Assembly: GCF_963675165.1 (NCBI RefSeq)
Contig: NC_087385.1
Span: 2,976,501 to 3,040,500 of the forward strand
DNA from: Halichondria panicea
Taxonomy: Eukaryota > Porifera > Demospongiae > Suberitida > Halichondriidae
Direction: 5' to 3'
DNA: 64,000 nucleotides
A program made the position numbers and the translations under genes. Below the pieces are notes generated by a model. That model made no database searches. It saw nothing but the letters and a program-made list of their open reading frames with translations, and had not been told where the DNA came from. Numbering within the stretch: the first letter of the stretch is position 1; each line of letters starts with the position of its first letter. Positions 40,660 through 51,489 of this stretch are shown in pieces.

Positions 40660-42240
40660 ATTACTTACCTTTTTCTTTTTCTGTTTGCTGTATCATATAT
40701 CATAGCCATACGTACTGTATTACATTTAGTAGGTGTGGCTCAATGTAGAGGGTGTGTGGCACCGGGGGGAAGTGGGCGTGGTCTCAAAAATTTTGCGGCG
40801 CTAGGAGTTGTTCTACCCCTGTCTCAAAAGTCTGGCTACGCCTGTGTCGATATGATGGATTTTGTGGAGCCCATTCAATGGTGGAAGCATCATGTTTTCC
40901 GTGCAGAAGAAAGTGATGAGATTAGAGCGTGACAGCTGATGACTGCTTTGGGTGGTTCAATCATGCTGGTTGATAATATTCATTTTGCTTGCTGTCTAAC
41001 CATTTATGCTGTCTAACTTTTGTTCCATGAATTCATCATCTCTGAGTACACAGCAGTATTCACTACTAACCAAGGCTTGGTTTTTCTTTCCGTGGAAATT
41101 TCCGTACAGACTGCCTTTTGTCATAATTTTCTTGATGTTTCTCTTTTAGTTTATCTGCATCTTTTACTGCTTTTTTGAGCAATTGCCATTGTATTTTGGA
41201 CACTATTTGTAGTGACTGTACTGTTCTAGTTAGTTAATTAGTTTTGTGGTTTATTGTATTTCCTGTTTGTACTGTCTTTGTATGTTCTCTGTGTTAGTAT
41301 ATATTAGTTCAGTTCTGTGCTGTATGATTCTTTATGACTTATTGTTACATTGATAACATTGATATACCATTCTAGCATCCTGCCTAAATAATTATTTGTT
41401 CTATTTATATGAAAATTCAAATATTACTCAATCTACTGCGGGAATAAATGCTACTATAGACTATTGTAGTGCATGCGCAAGATCTTCGCTACGTTCACTG
41501 CAAGGTGAGTAATATTATTGTTTACCTGCTCATGTAGATATCCTGTGGCAGATCTCTCTAGTCACTGTTACAGGCCGTACAAGTAATTGGATTGCTGTGT
41601 AGATCTAGGTGTGGTCTCCAGTTTGCTAGCTACAGCTACAGTATACAGAGTAGCACCAATTGACATGATGATACATGTGCATCAGCCAACATCATTGATG
41701 AAATCGAAGTAATACAAAAAAATACAAAAACATTGTAGCGCATGTTTGTGTATGGATCTGACTCACAACTCACTGTCCTAGGCCAGTTTATCAATGTCGG
41801 TTCAAAACATGTCCAGTCTATGCTATTTCTTTTGCTCCTCAGTAGCACGTGCCACAATGCGTTACCATATTTTCACACGAGAGCTGGCCGGCTAGCTAGC
41901 TGTACTGTGCCATGGCAAGAAAAGAAAAGCTTCCTATTTCTACACCAGTGGACCTATGGCGGTTTACAGCAGCGCTAGTTGATATAAAAGTACTTGTATG
42001 AACCTATATAAAATCTTCTTATACATTTACACATACATTTATACATACATGAGGAAAAGAAAAGACATCATAGCTTCTTAGGAGTTTAGGAGCGAGTGAT
42101 ATATACAAGTGAGTGATATATACAGGTTAGTCAATGAGATATAAAAGCATGTTGACGATTGTAGACGATTGTATGAACAGCTATACTTATCATAGATTAT
42201 GCTGTAAATTTTGTACATTTATTTGTACGCCCTTTATTAT
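40660..42240. other. Non-coding stretch
   Basis: AT-rich, without recognised genes. A 29-codon frame starts at about 41913 (MARKEKLPISTPVDLWRF) after a Kozak-like CCATGG. It is too short and isolated to call. Confidence 0.35.
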
Positions 42241-42299
42241 GTGTTAGCATCATGGAAAAAAATTGACAAATTAACCGTTTCTCCCGTCATATGATAATT

Positions 42300-42735
42300 T
42301 AAAAAAATTATTGTGGGCGCTGCTATGCCCACGCTGTAGGTACCAGCACATGCGCATTGGGCTGCTCTTTCACGAGTACTGTCGAAAGAAAAGTGACCGT
42401 TGGCTACAAGATCTTCGTAGTACAACAAGAGAGGAAACTACTTTTCAGAAGTCAAGCTATAAATATAGCAATAAATATAGAGCCGGCTCCTGAGCATGAA
42501 CCAAAGTCCTGGACCTTGTAGGAGTAGTCTGGATAGCTTCAGTATGGTATGCTTAGTCTAAGTTAATACACAAGTGGACATCATGAGCCCTGTATGTAGG
42601 TGAAGAAAACAAAAGAGCGTCTGCCGATCCTGATTGAACCATGTCACCGTGAAATGTGTAAAAAAAATCGTTGGGGGGTGGTCAGTTGCTAGGTAACCAT
42701 GACATCTACCCCCAGCTATCTGTAGGAAATATATA
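42300..42735 (-). repeat. Repeat family R1, inverted copy
   Basis: GTAGGTACCAGCACATGCGC at about 42338, AAGAAAAGTGACC at 42385, CATCATGAGCCC at 42580 and GGTGGTCAGTTGCTAGGTAA at 42676-42700 are the complements, in reverse order, of landmarks in 50817-51480 and 49975-50600. No coding frame is shared by all copies. Confidence 0.65.
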
Positions 42736-43018
42736 TTTGTAAAGAAAAATGTGTATTTATTCTGTATTGGGTATCAGTAATTGTTGCCTACACATCATTG
42801 TTGCCTACACATCATTATTATATCCCTAGTAAAAATAGAGATATCTAAAGGGGGAAGCTATAAGTGTGTTTATAGCTGCCCGGTGTTTATAGCTGCCCGC
42901 GCACAGCGCGGCGAAACCACGCCCCTTTTATTTAATATAAAACTTACATCAAATTAATATAACAGTCTTACAGTGCAGTCTTACAGTGCAGTGCATTAGG
43001 GAGCTTCATTCTGAGTTG

Positions 43019-43343
43019 AACAAACAATTTTGTCAGTTCCTTCAACTTGTCTGTAGCAATTCAAGCAATTCACAATGGGCACGATTGATTTTCATCAAAG
43101 CAAGACCATTAAGTCGTTCTCCGACATTGTAGAACGGTGGGGTGTCTTTATGAGTTTCAACTGACTAAAGCTTCTCTCACTCTCGCAAGACGTAATTGGA
43201 AGAGTCAATGCCAATTGAAGAAGCATTGGGAATGTTATACAGCAACACACTTTGAGCGTGTCTACCAACTTTTTAGGAAGTTCAGCTTCAAAACAATACC
43301 CACATCCTATATTCAGTGGAGTATAACACTGTGTCTGGTGCAT
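43019..43343 (-). pseudogene. hAT transposase C-terminal fragment (family 3)
   Basis: On the minus strand, 43343-43095 gives ALTLPITSCESERSFSQLKL, then IKTPHRSTMSENDLMVLL and, after a one-base shift, ERLNGLALMKINRAHCELL (to about 43030). This is the hAT dimerisation signature (PxTSCExERxFSxLKxIKTxxRSTMxExRLNGLALM). No upstream catalytic core remains. No termini were found. Confidence 0.78.
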
Positions 43344-43349
43344 TCCACA

Positions 43350-44960
43350 GCAAGTAGTTGCAAACTAGTTGTCCTACAAAAGGAGTGATGTGTACACGGA
43401 AAGGAATGGAATGTACAAGGAAGGCAACAAATCAGTTAGCTCACTCGTACGCACATTGGGCCTTTGCCCGCGGCCCTCGGCACTCGTGCATGTGTCACAA
43501 CTATATTGCGTAACTAACAATAGATATAAAAAGTGTCTGATGTCTGTGGCTACTGCTTTACTGTCACACTATATATAGGTACGTGCCCTCTTTCGTGCCA
43601 CTGGTAGTAGTAGCTAGCTGTTTTATATCATGCAGGATCTGTTGTTTACAAGGATTGCAGCAGTCATAAGCAGTACGTAATTACAGGGAACGTGCCATCG
43701 GTAACATGTCAGAGAATTAAACGGTATACCTCATTGGCAGAGAATCGTATTTCTTCAGGATACTCTTTGATTCTTTGATGCCAGGATAAAGCACGAAGCC
43801 AGACAATGGAAGTAGCTGCTGTCTCCTGTACACTAATTGTATTGTAAAAGACTTGCCACAAGAAACGACAACACACGACAACACAAAAACGAGGATTCTG
43901 TATTGGACCCATTGATTCGTGGACAAATAAAGACATGCGACCGAAATATGAGCTCTTCCCACTTTTCAGAGTGCTGTATTTCTTCTTCAAAAGGCGATGT
44001 AGACTCCAGCCAAGTCGTATATTGTAGGTTCTACAGTGACGGCTACACTCACTATATGTAAGCTACTTTTTACTGTCTGATTGAACCTAGCTAGCTAGGC
44101 CAGCATATGTTCTAGGCTCAACTTACCAACTTGAGTGGGTGACTCGGTGACTCGGCAGTAGGGGCACAGACTGTGTCAGCATCAGCACAGAGTGTCAGAA
44201 ACTTGACTTCAGGAGACTGTGGCAGTAGGGTTGAGCTAACCACATAGAGCATTTTGTACTTTTTACTAGCATTCGCCCATTGTAGTAGGTGTAGAGAAGC
44301 CATCTCTTTCTCTTCTTCGCAAAACACCAGGAGTTGCATCTTCTTTTATACGCCCTTGAGAGTACGAATTTTCAAGTCGTCCCAGTTCTGAAATTGAAAT
44401 TGTATATGTACATTAATTACATGTAGCGTATGTAAAATGGATGCACATACTATGCATAGGGGGGCATCTTCTAGAATTAATTGTACACTCACACATACCT
44501 GATTATCTGGTGAGACCATATAGTGCATTTTTGGAGTGATAGACTCATTGGGGTAACATTGGGAAAACAGTTGATTGTGTTGGGCTCCCAGAATTCCAGC
44601 TGGTAACTACTCAAGCTGTACAAAACTCAAAACTTCGCATAGCAGGAAACACGGCAAATTCATCCACATCTGAGCAGCTAGCACGAGTAAAGCTCACATG
44701 ACTCAGCCACATTTGAACCAGCCTGCCTTAACGAGTGAAGGTTTGTCTTTTGCCTCAAGTGGAATATGAATACAAATAATTATGATTGTATGCAGTCATT
44801 CAGTTCATTCAATGTGATAAACTTTTCGACAACAAATTTTCGAATCATTACAGAGAATTCGTAGGGCCTCAAAAAAGAACGTGCTGAGGCAAACCTTCAA
44901 CATCATTTAACGGGCTTGAAAGTTTATGCCATACGTTGTGTAGTGGCAGTGAGCCTTTCG
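43350..44960. other. No supported gene
   Basis: Minus-strand frames at 43709-43990 and 44118-44339 are open, but I see no motif, no splice-phase support and no second copy. They may be exons or chance. Confidence 0.3.
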
Positions 44961-44963
44961 TTC

Positions 44964-45206
44964 TCAATTCTTGCTGTGAACTAAGCTATACAATGACAGC
45001 ACCACATTTAGTAGCTGCACAAACACCTTAGTTGATATAGTAGTAAGGCACATGCGACACTTACGCAGAGAAAACCCAACACCAACCTTAAATCCTCCGA
45101 TACTGTGGGCAGCCAGGGTATCTGCCAGAGCAAACACTTTTGGTTCTCCGAATATAACGTACACTAAACTCACAACATATAGCTTCGTACAACTTAGCTT
45201 CATCAA
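44964..45206 (-). pseudogene. Fragment with LAxHSIGGFK...CRxC motif, probable transposon protein
   Basis: The minus-strand frame includes VFALADTLAAHSIGGFKVGV and FSLRKCRMC. A run 'D-x-L-(A/G)-x-H-x-(I/L)-G-G-(F/Y)-K ... C-R-x-C' is something I recall from large transposon-related proteins in invertebrate genomes, where the Asp would be catalytic or structural. I cannot name the family. It lies next to the piggyBac copy at 45285, without any link to it. Confidence 0.35.
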
Positions 45207-45284
45207 TGAATGGTCTCAATCAAATCCATATTTTTTCACCATTGGAGCGGTTGCACAAGCAATCAATCAACTGATGCATTTTAA

Positions 45285-46069
45285 CCCTTTAACCGTCGGA
45301 TTCTTAATTAACAGTGAAGTGAAATGTCTGTAAATTCTCTATCGGGTTTCCAGAGAAATAAAATGGCTAGCAACCATATACCAATAGAATGCCCATACAA
45401 CAAGGGTGCAACATGTGTTGCCATAACAACCACAGTTATTACGCTCACCCGTTTTTATCATTTTAAATACTCGGCGATAAAATCCAAAAAATTTTTTTTA
45501 TGGATCAGCCTAGGCCAATTTAAAGTACAATACGTACATGTATTACTACATCGGTGAACGATCTATGAAATTTACAAGCTCACATAAAGACTGTTCATTA
45601 CTGCTAATTCTATTTTAGCTATACTATACTTACACTACTGATATTCTATACTATACTACTTGCCAGAGTCACACAGTGAGCCCTCTCCTAGTCTTTCACC
45701 GTCCTGGTGTATAGCGCTAGCGTCTAGGTCCATGTCATGCATGTCCTCAGTCCCAGACAGTTCATCAGCGTAGCCTTTGGGAGGTATCCTACTATCCCCT
45801 CTCCTTCATAGGCACTGTCATCACCAGAGGAGACATCTGTCCTCAAGCTGTTCAAGCACATCGGCACAAGTAAACAATCTAGCCATAGCTATAAACTTTG
45901 TGCGGTAAGATTGTAATGAAATTTTAACATAGCAACGTGGCTTGGAAAATTCTAGACTAAATTGCACGTGATTCTACAGCTCTTTCTCTATACAGGGATG
46001 TGCGTAGTTCGAGCTACTTCCTAAGTATCGCAGAATTAGAATTTCGCAAAAAAAGTCACTATTGCGGGC
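45285..46069 (-). mobile_element. piggyBac-type element, copy 2, truncated
   Basis: TTAA (45281-45284) is followed by CCCTTTAACCGTCGGATTC. This is the complement of the right end of copy 1 (11941-12803), so this copy is inverted. Homology continues through the N-terminal coding remnant (complement of 45650-45895; LFTCADVLEQLE recognisable) to CACTATTGCGGG at 46069. There the last dozen bases of the terminus and its TTAA are missing. The coding remnant has indels relative to copy 1. Confidence 0.85.
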
Positions 46070-46227
46070 CACGATCAGGATGACCTTAATTTAGGCCGAA
46101 TAAAGTACATAGTAAAATACACCTGCAATATGTGACAGGCTCTGGGAAAAAGGCCATATTGGAGCAGACTACAATTGTTGAGATTTAAATACCAGATGAT
46201 AGAGCAAAGAATTGCCTATGCATTGAT

Positions 46228-46458
46228 ATGCTTAGTTTGCACATACCTCTTTTCATGCCTGAGTTATGCGCTCAAAGTTCTGAAATAGTGGTATTGAGAA
46301 ACGCCCACTTAAAGATTGCTGAATTGTATAAGATGAAGTACGGAGAGGATGCACGCTACAAAGGAGGTTTCTATTCTCTGTCCACAATCATTGGTATCTG
46401 TAGCCTTCTGGTTGATGAGTTTGATGAGTTTGCCTTGAACACATCCCAAAAGTTGTGA
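46228..46458 (+). CDS. Unrecognised small open frame
   Basis: Seventy-six codons: MLSLHIPLFMPELC, then LRNAHLKIAELYKMKYGEDA, then GGFYSLSTIIGICSLLVDEF. The composition looks protein-like, with an amphipathic helix-like middle and a short hydrophobic stretch. I do not recognise a family and see no splice sites or neighbours that support it. It may be a transposon fragment or chance. Confidence 0.22.
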   Translation: MLSLHIPLFMPELCAQSSEIVVLRNAHLKIAELYKMKYGEDARYKGGFYSLSTIIGICSLLVDEFDEFALNTSQKL

Positions 46459-46494
46459 CTTCTTTGAGACGTTCGACAATTACACACCATCTCC

Positions 46495-46857
46495 TTGAGT
46501 CTGTTCACAACTCCAAAGCGGGTTCACAATCAAGACAGTACAACTTGTCTTCTAAGCTGCCCATTCCCATCAGATTACCACTTTGATTTCGAATCCAAAA
46601 ATCAAACTGCCCTCACGGAAACAGATTACACGAGAGCTTTCGCACATAGAGAACACGATACAGTCATGTATCATAAAGCATGTATCGTGTATCGTGTTCT
46701 CTATGTGCAAAAGCTCTCGTGTAATCTGTTTTCCGTGAGGGCAGTTCGATTTTTGGATTCAAAATCGAAGTGGTAATCTGATGGGAATGGGCAGCTTAGA
46801 AGACAAGTTGTACTGTCTTGATTGTGAACCCGCTTTGGAGTTGTGAACAAAGACTCA
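46495..46857. repeat. Near-perfect 363-bp palindrome, arms of about 175 bp
   Basis: From TTGAGTCTGTTCACAACTCC (46495) the sequence is mirrored, as complement, to GACTCAA at 46857, with about 97% identity. The small central loop is near ATGTATCATAAAGCATG (about 46666-46682). Open frames over it are read in both arms and are not genes. No target duplication is evident. Confidence 0.9.
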
Positions 46858-46859
46858 AT

Positions 46860-49800
46860 TTGAATTTCATTGTTAAATGAGTTTCCCCGGAGCGCAGTGC
46901 GCCCATAGGTTTAGTCTCACTTTGTCAGTACTCATGAGATAACAACCTGTTTCCTGTTTCTAGACTAGACTACTGCTCAATAAAATAATAATAGTAACTC
47001 AAGCCTCAATTTGGAGGCTAGGCTCAAAGATAGACCTTTAGTCTCAGACTTCACTATGTATTAACATCGTCTAAAACTCTCCAGACTTGTAATTATAAAG
47101 TCCTGTGGCTTTGTTGCCTGCCAGGCTCCGCCCATCTACTGAAAGCCCACGCTCATTTTCACTGTGCCACCGTCACGCGACTTAGCGAGGCAGGCTCTCC
47201 TTTTTCTTAGACGGTTCGTTCTTTCTTTCTTTGTTTCTCCAGTTCTTACCGTATTTTATCTTATTGACCGTGTGACAAAGAACAGAAAAAGGAGAGGGCT
47301 GTGATGAGATGAGATGAGGACGTTGAGTGCCAGTCGCAAAATAGTGACAGCACATAGTGACAGCACATTTGGAGATCCAGAAAAAACGCTGAACAGTGTT
47401 AAGACTCAATCTGAAATTCGATTTCAAAAGACTGTATTCTTCGGAACGCTAGCTCAGCGAAAAGTAAAAAAGTGTATTTTGAAGATGACCATGCAGAATC
47501 AATGAACAAACAAGATAATTATAAGATCAGTCCCAATACTGGGGCCAAAAAAAAATGAGGAATAGGCACAGGCACATACGAAATATCTGACGATGGTATA
47601 GCAGGCCACACTTCTAATGGTTTACCATACCACACATGTGAGCTGCTTTCTATTGTTCCATTGTTCCTGTGCATTTCGCATTGTTTTTTCAGCTAAAGCA
47701 ATAGTATCTTCTGCAGTTTGAAATTTTACAAGGGAAGTGGAGAAACGACTAGATTTACATATTCAGTGTTCTCCTGTAGCAGTGAAAACGTCTTCCTTAA
47801 GATGTGGTTGACAAGACCTTCAAGTGTGTCAGTACCTGCTCAAGGTACAAGATTTTTCCGAAAGGTTAAGGAGTGGAAATTCCATCATTGATTGATGACA
47901 GTATGTATGCAGGAGATAGCAGGAGATAGCAGATAGCTGTTTTTATTCGAGCTGGTCAGAAAAGGGGGTCACGTGCCCTGCACTGGATCCGCCACTGGAA
48001 AACCGTACAATGTAGTCGTCCAGTGGTCAGCTGTGAACCCAGAAAATGCTGATGACACTTTATGGTGATTCGGCCTAACAAGCGAAGTAAGTGTTCCTTT
48101 TCTGTTTGACCTGCTGAAACTCTTCCACTTGCTGCCTGTGATTCGTTACATAGTCAGCTTTTTCACCAACATTTTCTGCTGTAAGTATAAGTACTCTGGG
48201 TAGTTAAGGGTGCTGGAACATCTACGCCCACACACACGTTGCTAGGGAAAGCTAACTATGAAACTACCTGCAGGGGAGACATGGATCCTTCACAGGATTA
48301 TGAAGCAACACTCTACTAGTGTGCACTCCAAAAATGGAGAGGAAAGGATGATGAGAACAGATTTTACACTTGATTTTCATAAAAGAAGTTCCGTCTAGGA
48401 AACCAGTAGAGTGCTATGGACTTGATCGTTTGTTTGCAGGTGCACTACACACAGCTCTTCAACATGTAAAATCCCTTTGTTATCTATTTATGAGAATGTT
48501 TTGTCATGACACACCCTCTAGAGAAAAATCTAGACCGTATATGGACAAAGTTAGCTCGTAACTTTGTTCACCTTACCTAATTATAGCAGCATGCTAAATA
48601 TAGACCAAGTCCTGTACGTAGATAGTCAGATCGAACATTTTTTATATCTGGCTCTTGCGTACGCGTACGCTAGAGTATAAATTAACTGTAGACCACGCCC
48701 CAATTGCGTACGTAGAGTGCAGAATTAGCGTTGAAGATCAAGAGCCATTTGTTAGTAGCCTGAAAAGAAGAGATAGGCAACGCTGGGGCAGCGCTGACAA
48801 TTGGCTGGCTCATAGACTTCTGCCAGGGTTGGCTGCTGTTTTGATGGACTTTGAAGGTAAACAACTATGAACTAGCTTTGCTAGCTTGATACACAGGGCC
48901 TTGCTTTTCACTCCTTCCCCTTCAGAGCTTCCATGAAAGCCTGTGTAATACCACTCTTGGACCTCAGTGTCACCAGAGTGCTGTGCAAGTCTCTTTGTCT
49001 GGGCTGCAGTAATGCTTGGCTTCCCCGGGCATCAGATTGGTGGAACCTCTGCTTTTGTGAGGTCCACACAGCTCCATCTGCTTATTAGCAGACCGAATAG
49101 GGAGGTTGGGGAGGCAGCTGATCGCGCTTCTGTGAGTTTAATATAACACAGATTGCCGACGAGTTCCTAGCGTGTTTGTAAGTATAGGTCCTCCATCCCA
49201 AGTTTTTTGCCAGCAAGGTGACTGTCCCCTTCATCTGGACAATACATGTGCATGTACAGTGAATAATTATATAGTGGCACCAGGTCAGGTAGAATCCATC
49301 CATAGGAGCCAACCCATTTTTGTCATCACCCCTGTTCATAATATTTTTTCGTACCTGACCACAGGCTAACTTGGTGGCAAGGATGTGATGCTATTGTGTG
49401 CTGGAACATGGTGGAAGAGCCACATGCAGGTGGCCATTGAGGAGAAAGGACAACACTGCCAACACTATCCACAACGTCCAAAGCACTGAAGTCTCCATGC
49501 ACGTCTCCATGCACTCGATACAAATGAAGACAGTGTGTATTAACATCAAGAGACAATCCAACCTGCTGTGTGACTAATGCTCTAGTGCTGATTGTACTGA
49601 GCCTCTATTGGCACACTTACGTTTCTCCCATCTACTACTGAAGGCACTCCTTTGCTACAAATCTGGCTTATTTTGTTATTGATTTATTAGTTTGTTTAGT
49701 TTGTGTAGCTACCTGATTTTCTTTTGCAGCTTGTAGTTAATTTAATTGAAGACATTCTCACAAAACCACTATGTTGTTACTTGTGGTTACTACTACACTA

Positions 49801-49974
49801 GCGCACGCATTGAAATTAAATACTGCGAGTGCAAGTCTCAGATTGCACACGTGATCTAAACGTTGCATTTTTGTGGTTGCTATGTGCGGGCACCCTTAAG
49901 GCCTGGGTCAGGCACTGATAAGATTAATTTTATTCATTGCCAACATATAGTGTTAACCTTAAAAAAAGAATAAA
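46860..49974. other. No supported gene
   Basis: Several 60-80-codon frames exist on both strands without motifs. TTGGAG and GTTGAG-type scattered repeats occur. Minus-strand sequence at 49020-49560 looks protein-like in pieces but shifts frame constantly. A direct repeat ATAGTGACAGCACAT occurs twice at 47340-47370. Confidence 0.3.
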
Positions 49975-50640
49975 TACTTTAAAAATTCATTGAAATGACT
50001 TGTAAATATTTCCTACAGGTAGCGCAGACCTCAGAGGTATCTTGACACCATCATCACCCCTAGCAACTGACCACCCCCCTAATTAGCGATTACATAATTA
50101 TTGTATGAAGGCACAAAGTGACTAAAGACACGTGTTCTCACGGAGACATGGTTCAAGCAGGATCAGCAGAAACTTGTCTGTGAGGTCACATCGGCAGACG
50201 CCATTTTCCCGGGAAATGTTTTCTTCACCTACACACAGGGCTCATGATGTCCAGGGCTCATGATGTCCACTGCTGTACTATCAAGGCTACAGATGCTACT
50301 CTCTAGCTTAGTCCATCCCAAGAGCTTCTTCTACAGGCTCTTTATTTTCTAGCTTGAGGTAGTTTAATATCTAGCTATGACTGTCCTCTCACTCAACAAG
50401 GCCATAAGCATCGTTCTCCTCACTGTCTAGCTGCCCACTGAGGTTGTACTAAGAAGAGCCATTATCAATTAGTCACATGCAGTCACTTTTATTTGAGCAG
50501 TACTGTTGTTGTGCGAAGCGTACCTTGAGGCAAGATATTAAATATACCACGTGAAAGAGCAGCTCAATGCTGGTACCTACAGCGTGTGCATAGCTCCAAC
50601 ACTCCAACACAGTGTGGACAACAATTTTTACAGTGGTGCG
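49975..50640. repeat. Repeat family R1, tandem copy 1
   Basis: The repeat starts with AAAAATTCAT, then TTCCTACAGGTAGCGCAGAC, then GTCACATCGGCAGACGCCAT, then GCTCATGATGTCC, and ends with GAGCAGCTCAATG near 50570. A second copy in the same orientation begins about 840 bp downstream at 50817. It has decayed independently. Confidence 0.75.
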
Positions 50641-50816
50641 GCCGGAAAAAGACGGCTTCAGCGGGGAAAGGGTTAATGTAGTGTTAATGAGATTCATAAT
50701 GTTTATTAATGTTATTCATTGCCGTCATGTGTATTTGCTAAGCTAGCTGCTAGAACTATTATTTGGCGGCGGACTTTGGACTTAATTTAACCCTTTCCCC
50801 GTTTTAACAGTTTTCT
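50641..50816. repeat. Spacer with facing TTAA-CCCTTTCCCCG ends
   Basis: AGCGGGGAAAGGGTTAATG at 50659-50677 and TTTAACCCTTTCCCCGTTTT at 50788-50807 are complementary and point away from each other. They look like the right end of one piggyBac-like element and the left end of another, or the outer junctions of the two R1 copies. R1 may therefore be a piggyBac-type MITE, but the other ends were not found. Confidence 0.45.
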
Positions 50817-51482
50817 TTAAAAATTCATATATCATAAATACTTCCTACAGGTAGCGCAGACCCCAGAGGTATCTTGACACCATCATCGTTACCTAGCAAC
50901 TGACCACCCCCCCTAATTAGCGATTGTTTACAAACATTTACAATTATGTACACAAACAATATCGTATGAAGGCACAAAGTGACTGAAGACACTAAATAAG
51001 TGTTCTTAATGTTCTCACGGTGACATGGTTCAAGCAGAATCAGCAGAAACTTGTCTGTGAGGTCACATCGGCAGACGCCATTTTCCCGGGAAATGTTTTC
51101 TTCATCCTCACTCACCTACACATACACACAGGTTTACAAGAGGTTTACAAGTTCAATGGTGGCTCATGATGTCCACTGCTGTACTAACTAGCCTAAATAC
51201 AGTTATACTGAAGCTACAGATGCTACTCTAGACTTACCAGATCCAGGAACTTAGTCCATCCCAAGATCTTCTTCATCAGGTTCCATATTTTCTAGCTTGA
51301 GATTCTATATATGATCCCAGTCACTGTCCTCTCAATCAACAAGGCCATAAGCATCGTTCTCCTCACTGTCTAGCTGCCCTAGAACCTCACTGAGGTTGTA
51401 CTAAGAAGCCATTACAATTAGTCACATGCGGTCACTTTTCTTTCAGCAGTACTGTGCGAAGCGTAAGCGTACCTTGAGAGAG
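50817..51482. repeat. Repeat family R1, tandem copy 2
   Basis: Same order of landmarks as copy 1, with insertions such as ACTAAATAAGTGTTCTTAATG. It ends at TACCTTGAGAG (about 51480), where the Helitron coding sequence starts. Confidence 0.75.
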
Positions 51483-51489
51483 TAGTGCC

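Noticed and set aside
46495-46776. 93-codon + strand open frame in the palindrome
   Set aside because: It runs through the hairpin turn, and its sequence is mirrored in the other arm. No motif is present.
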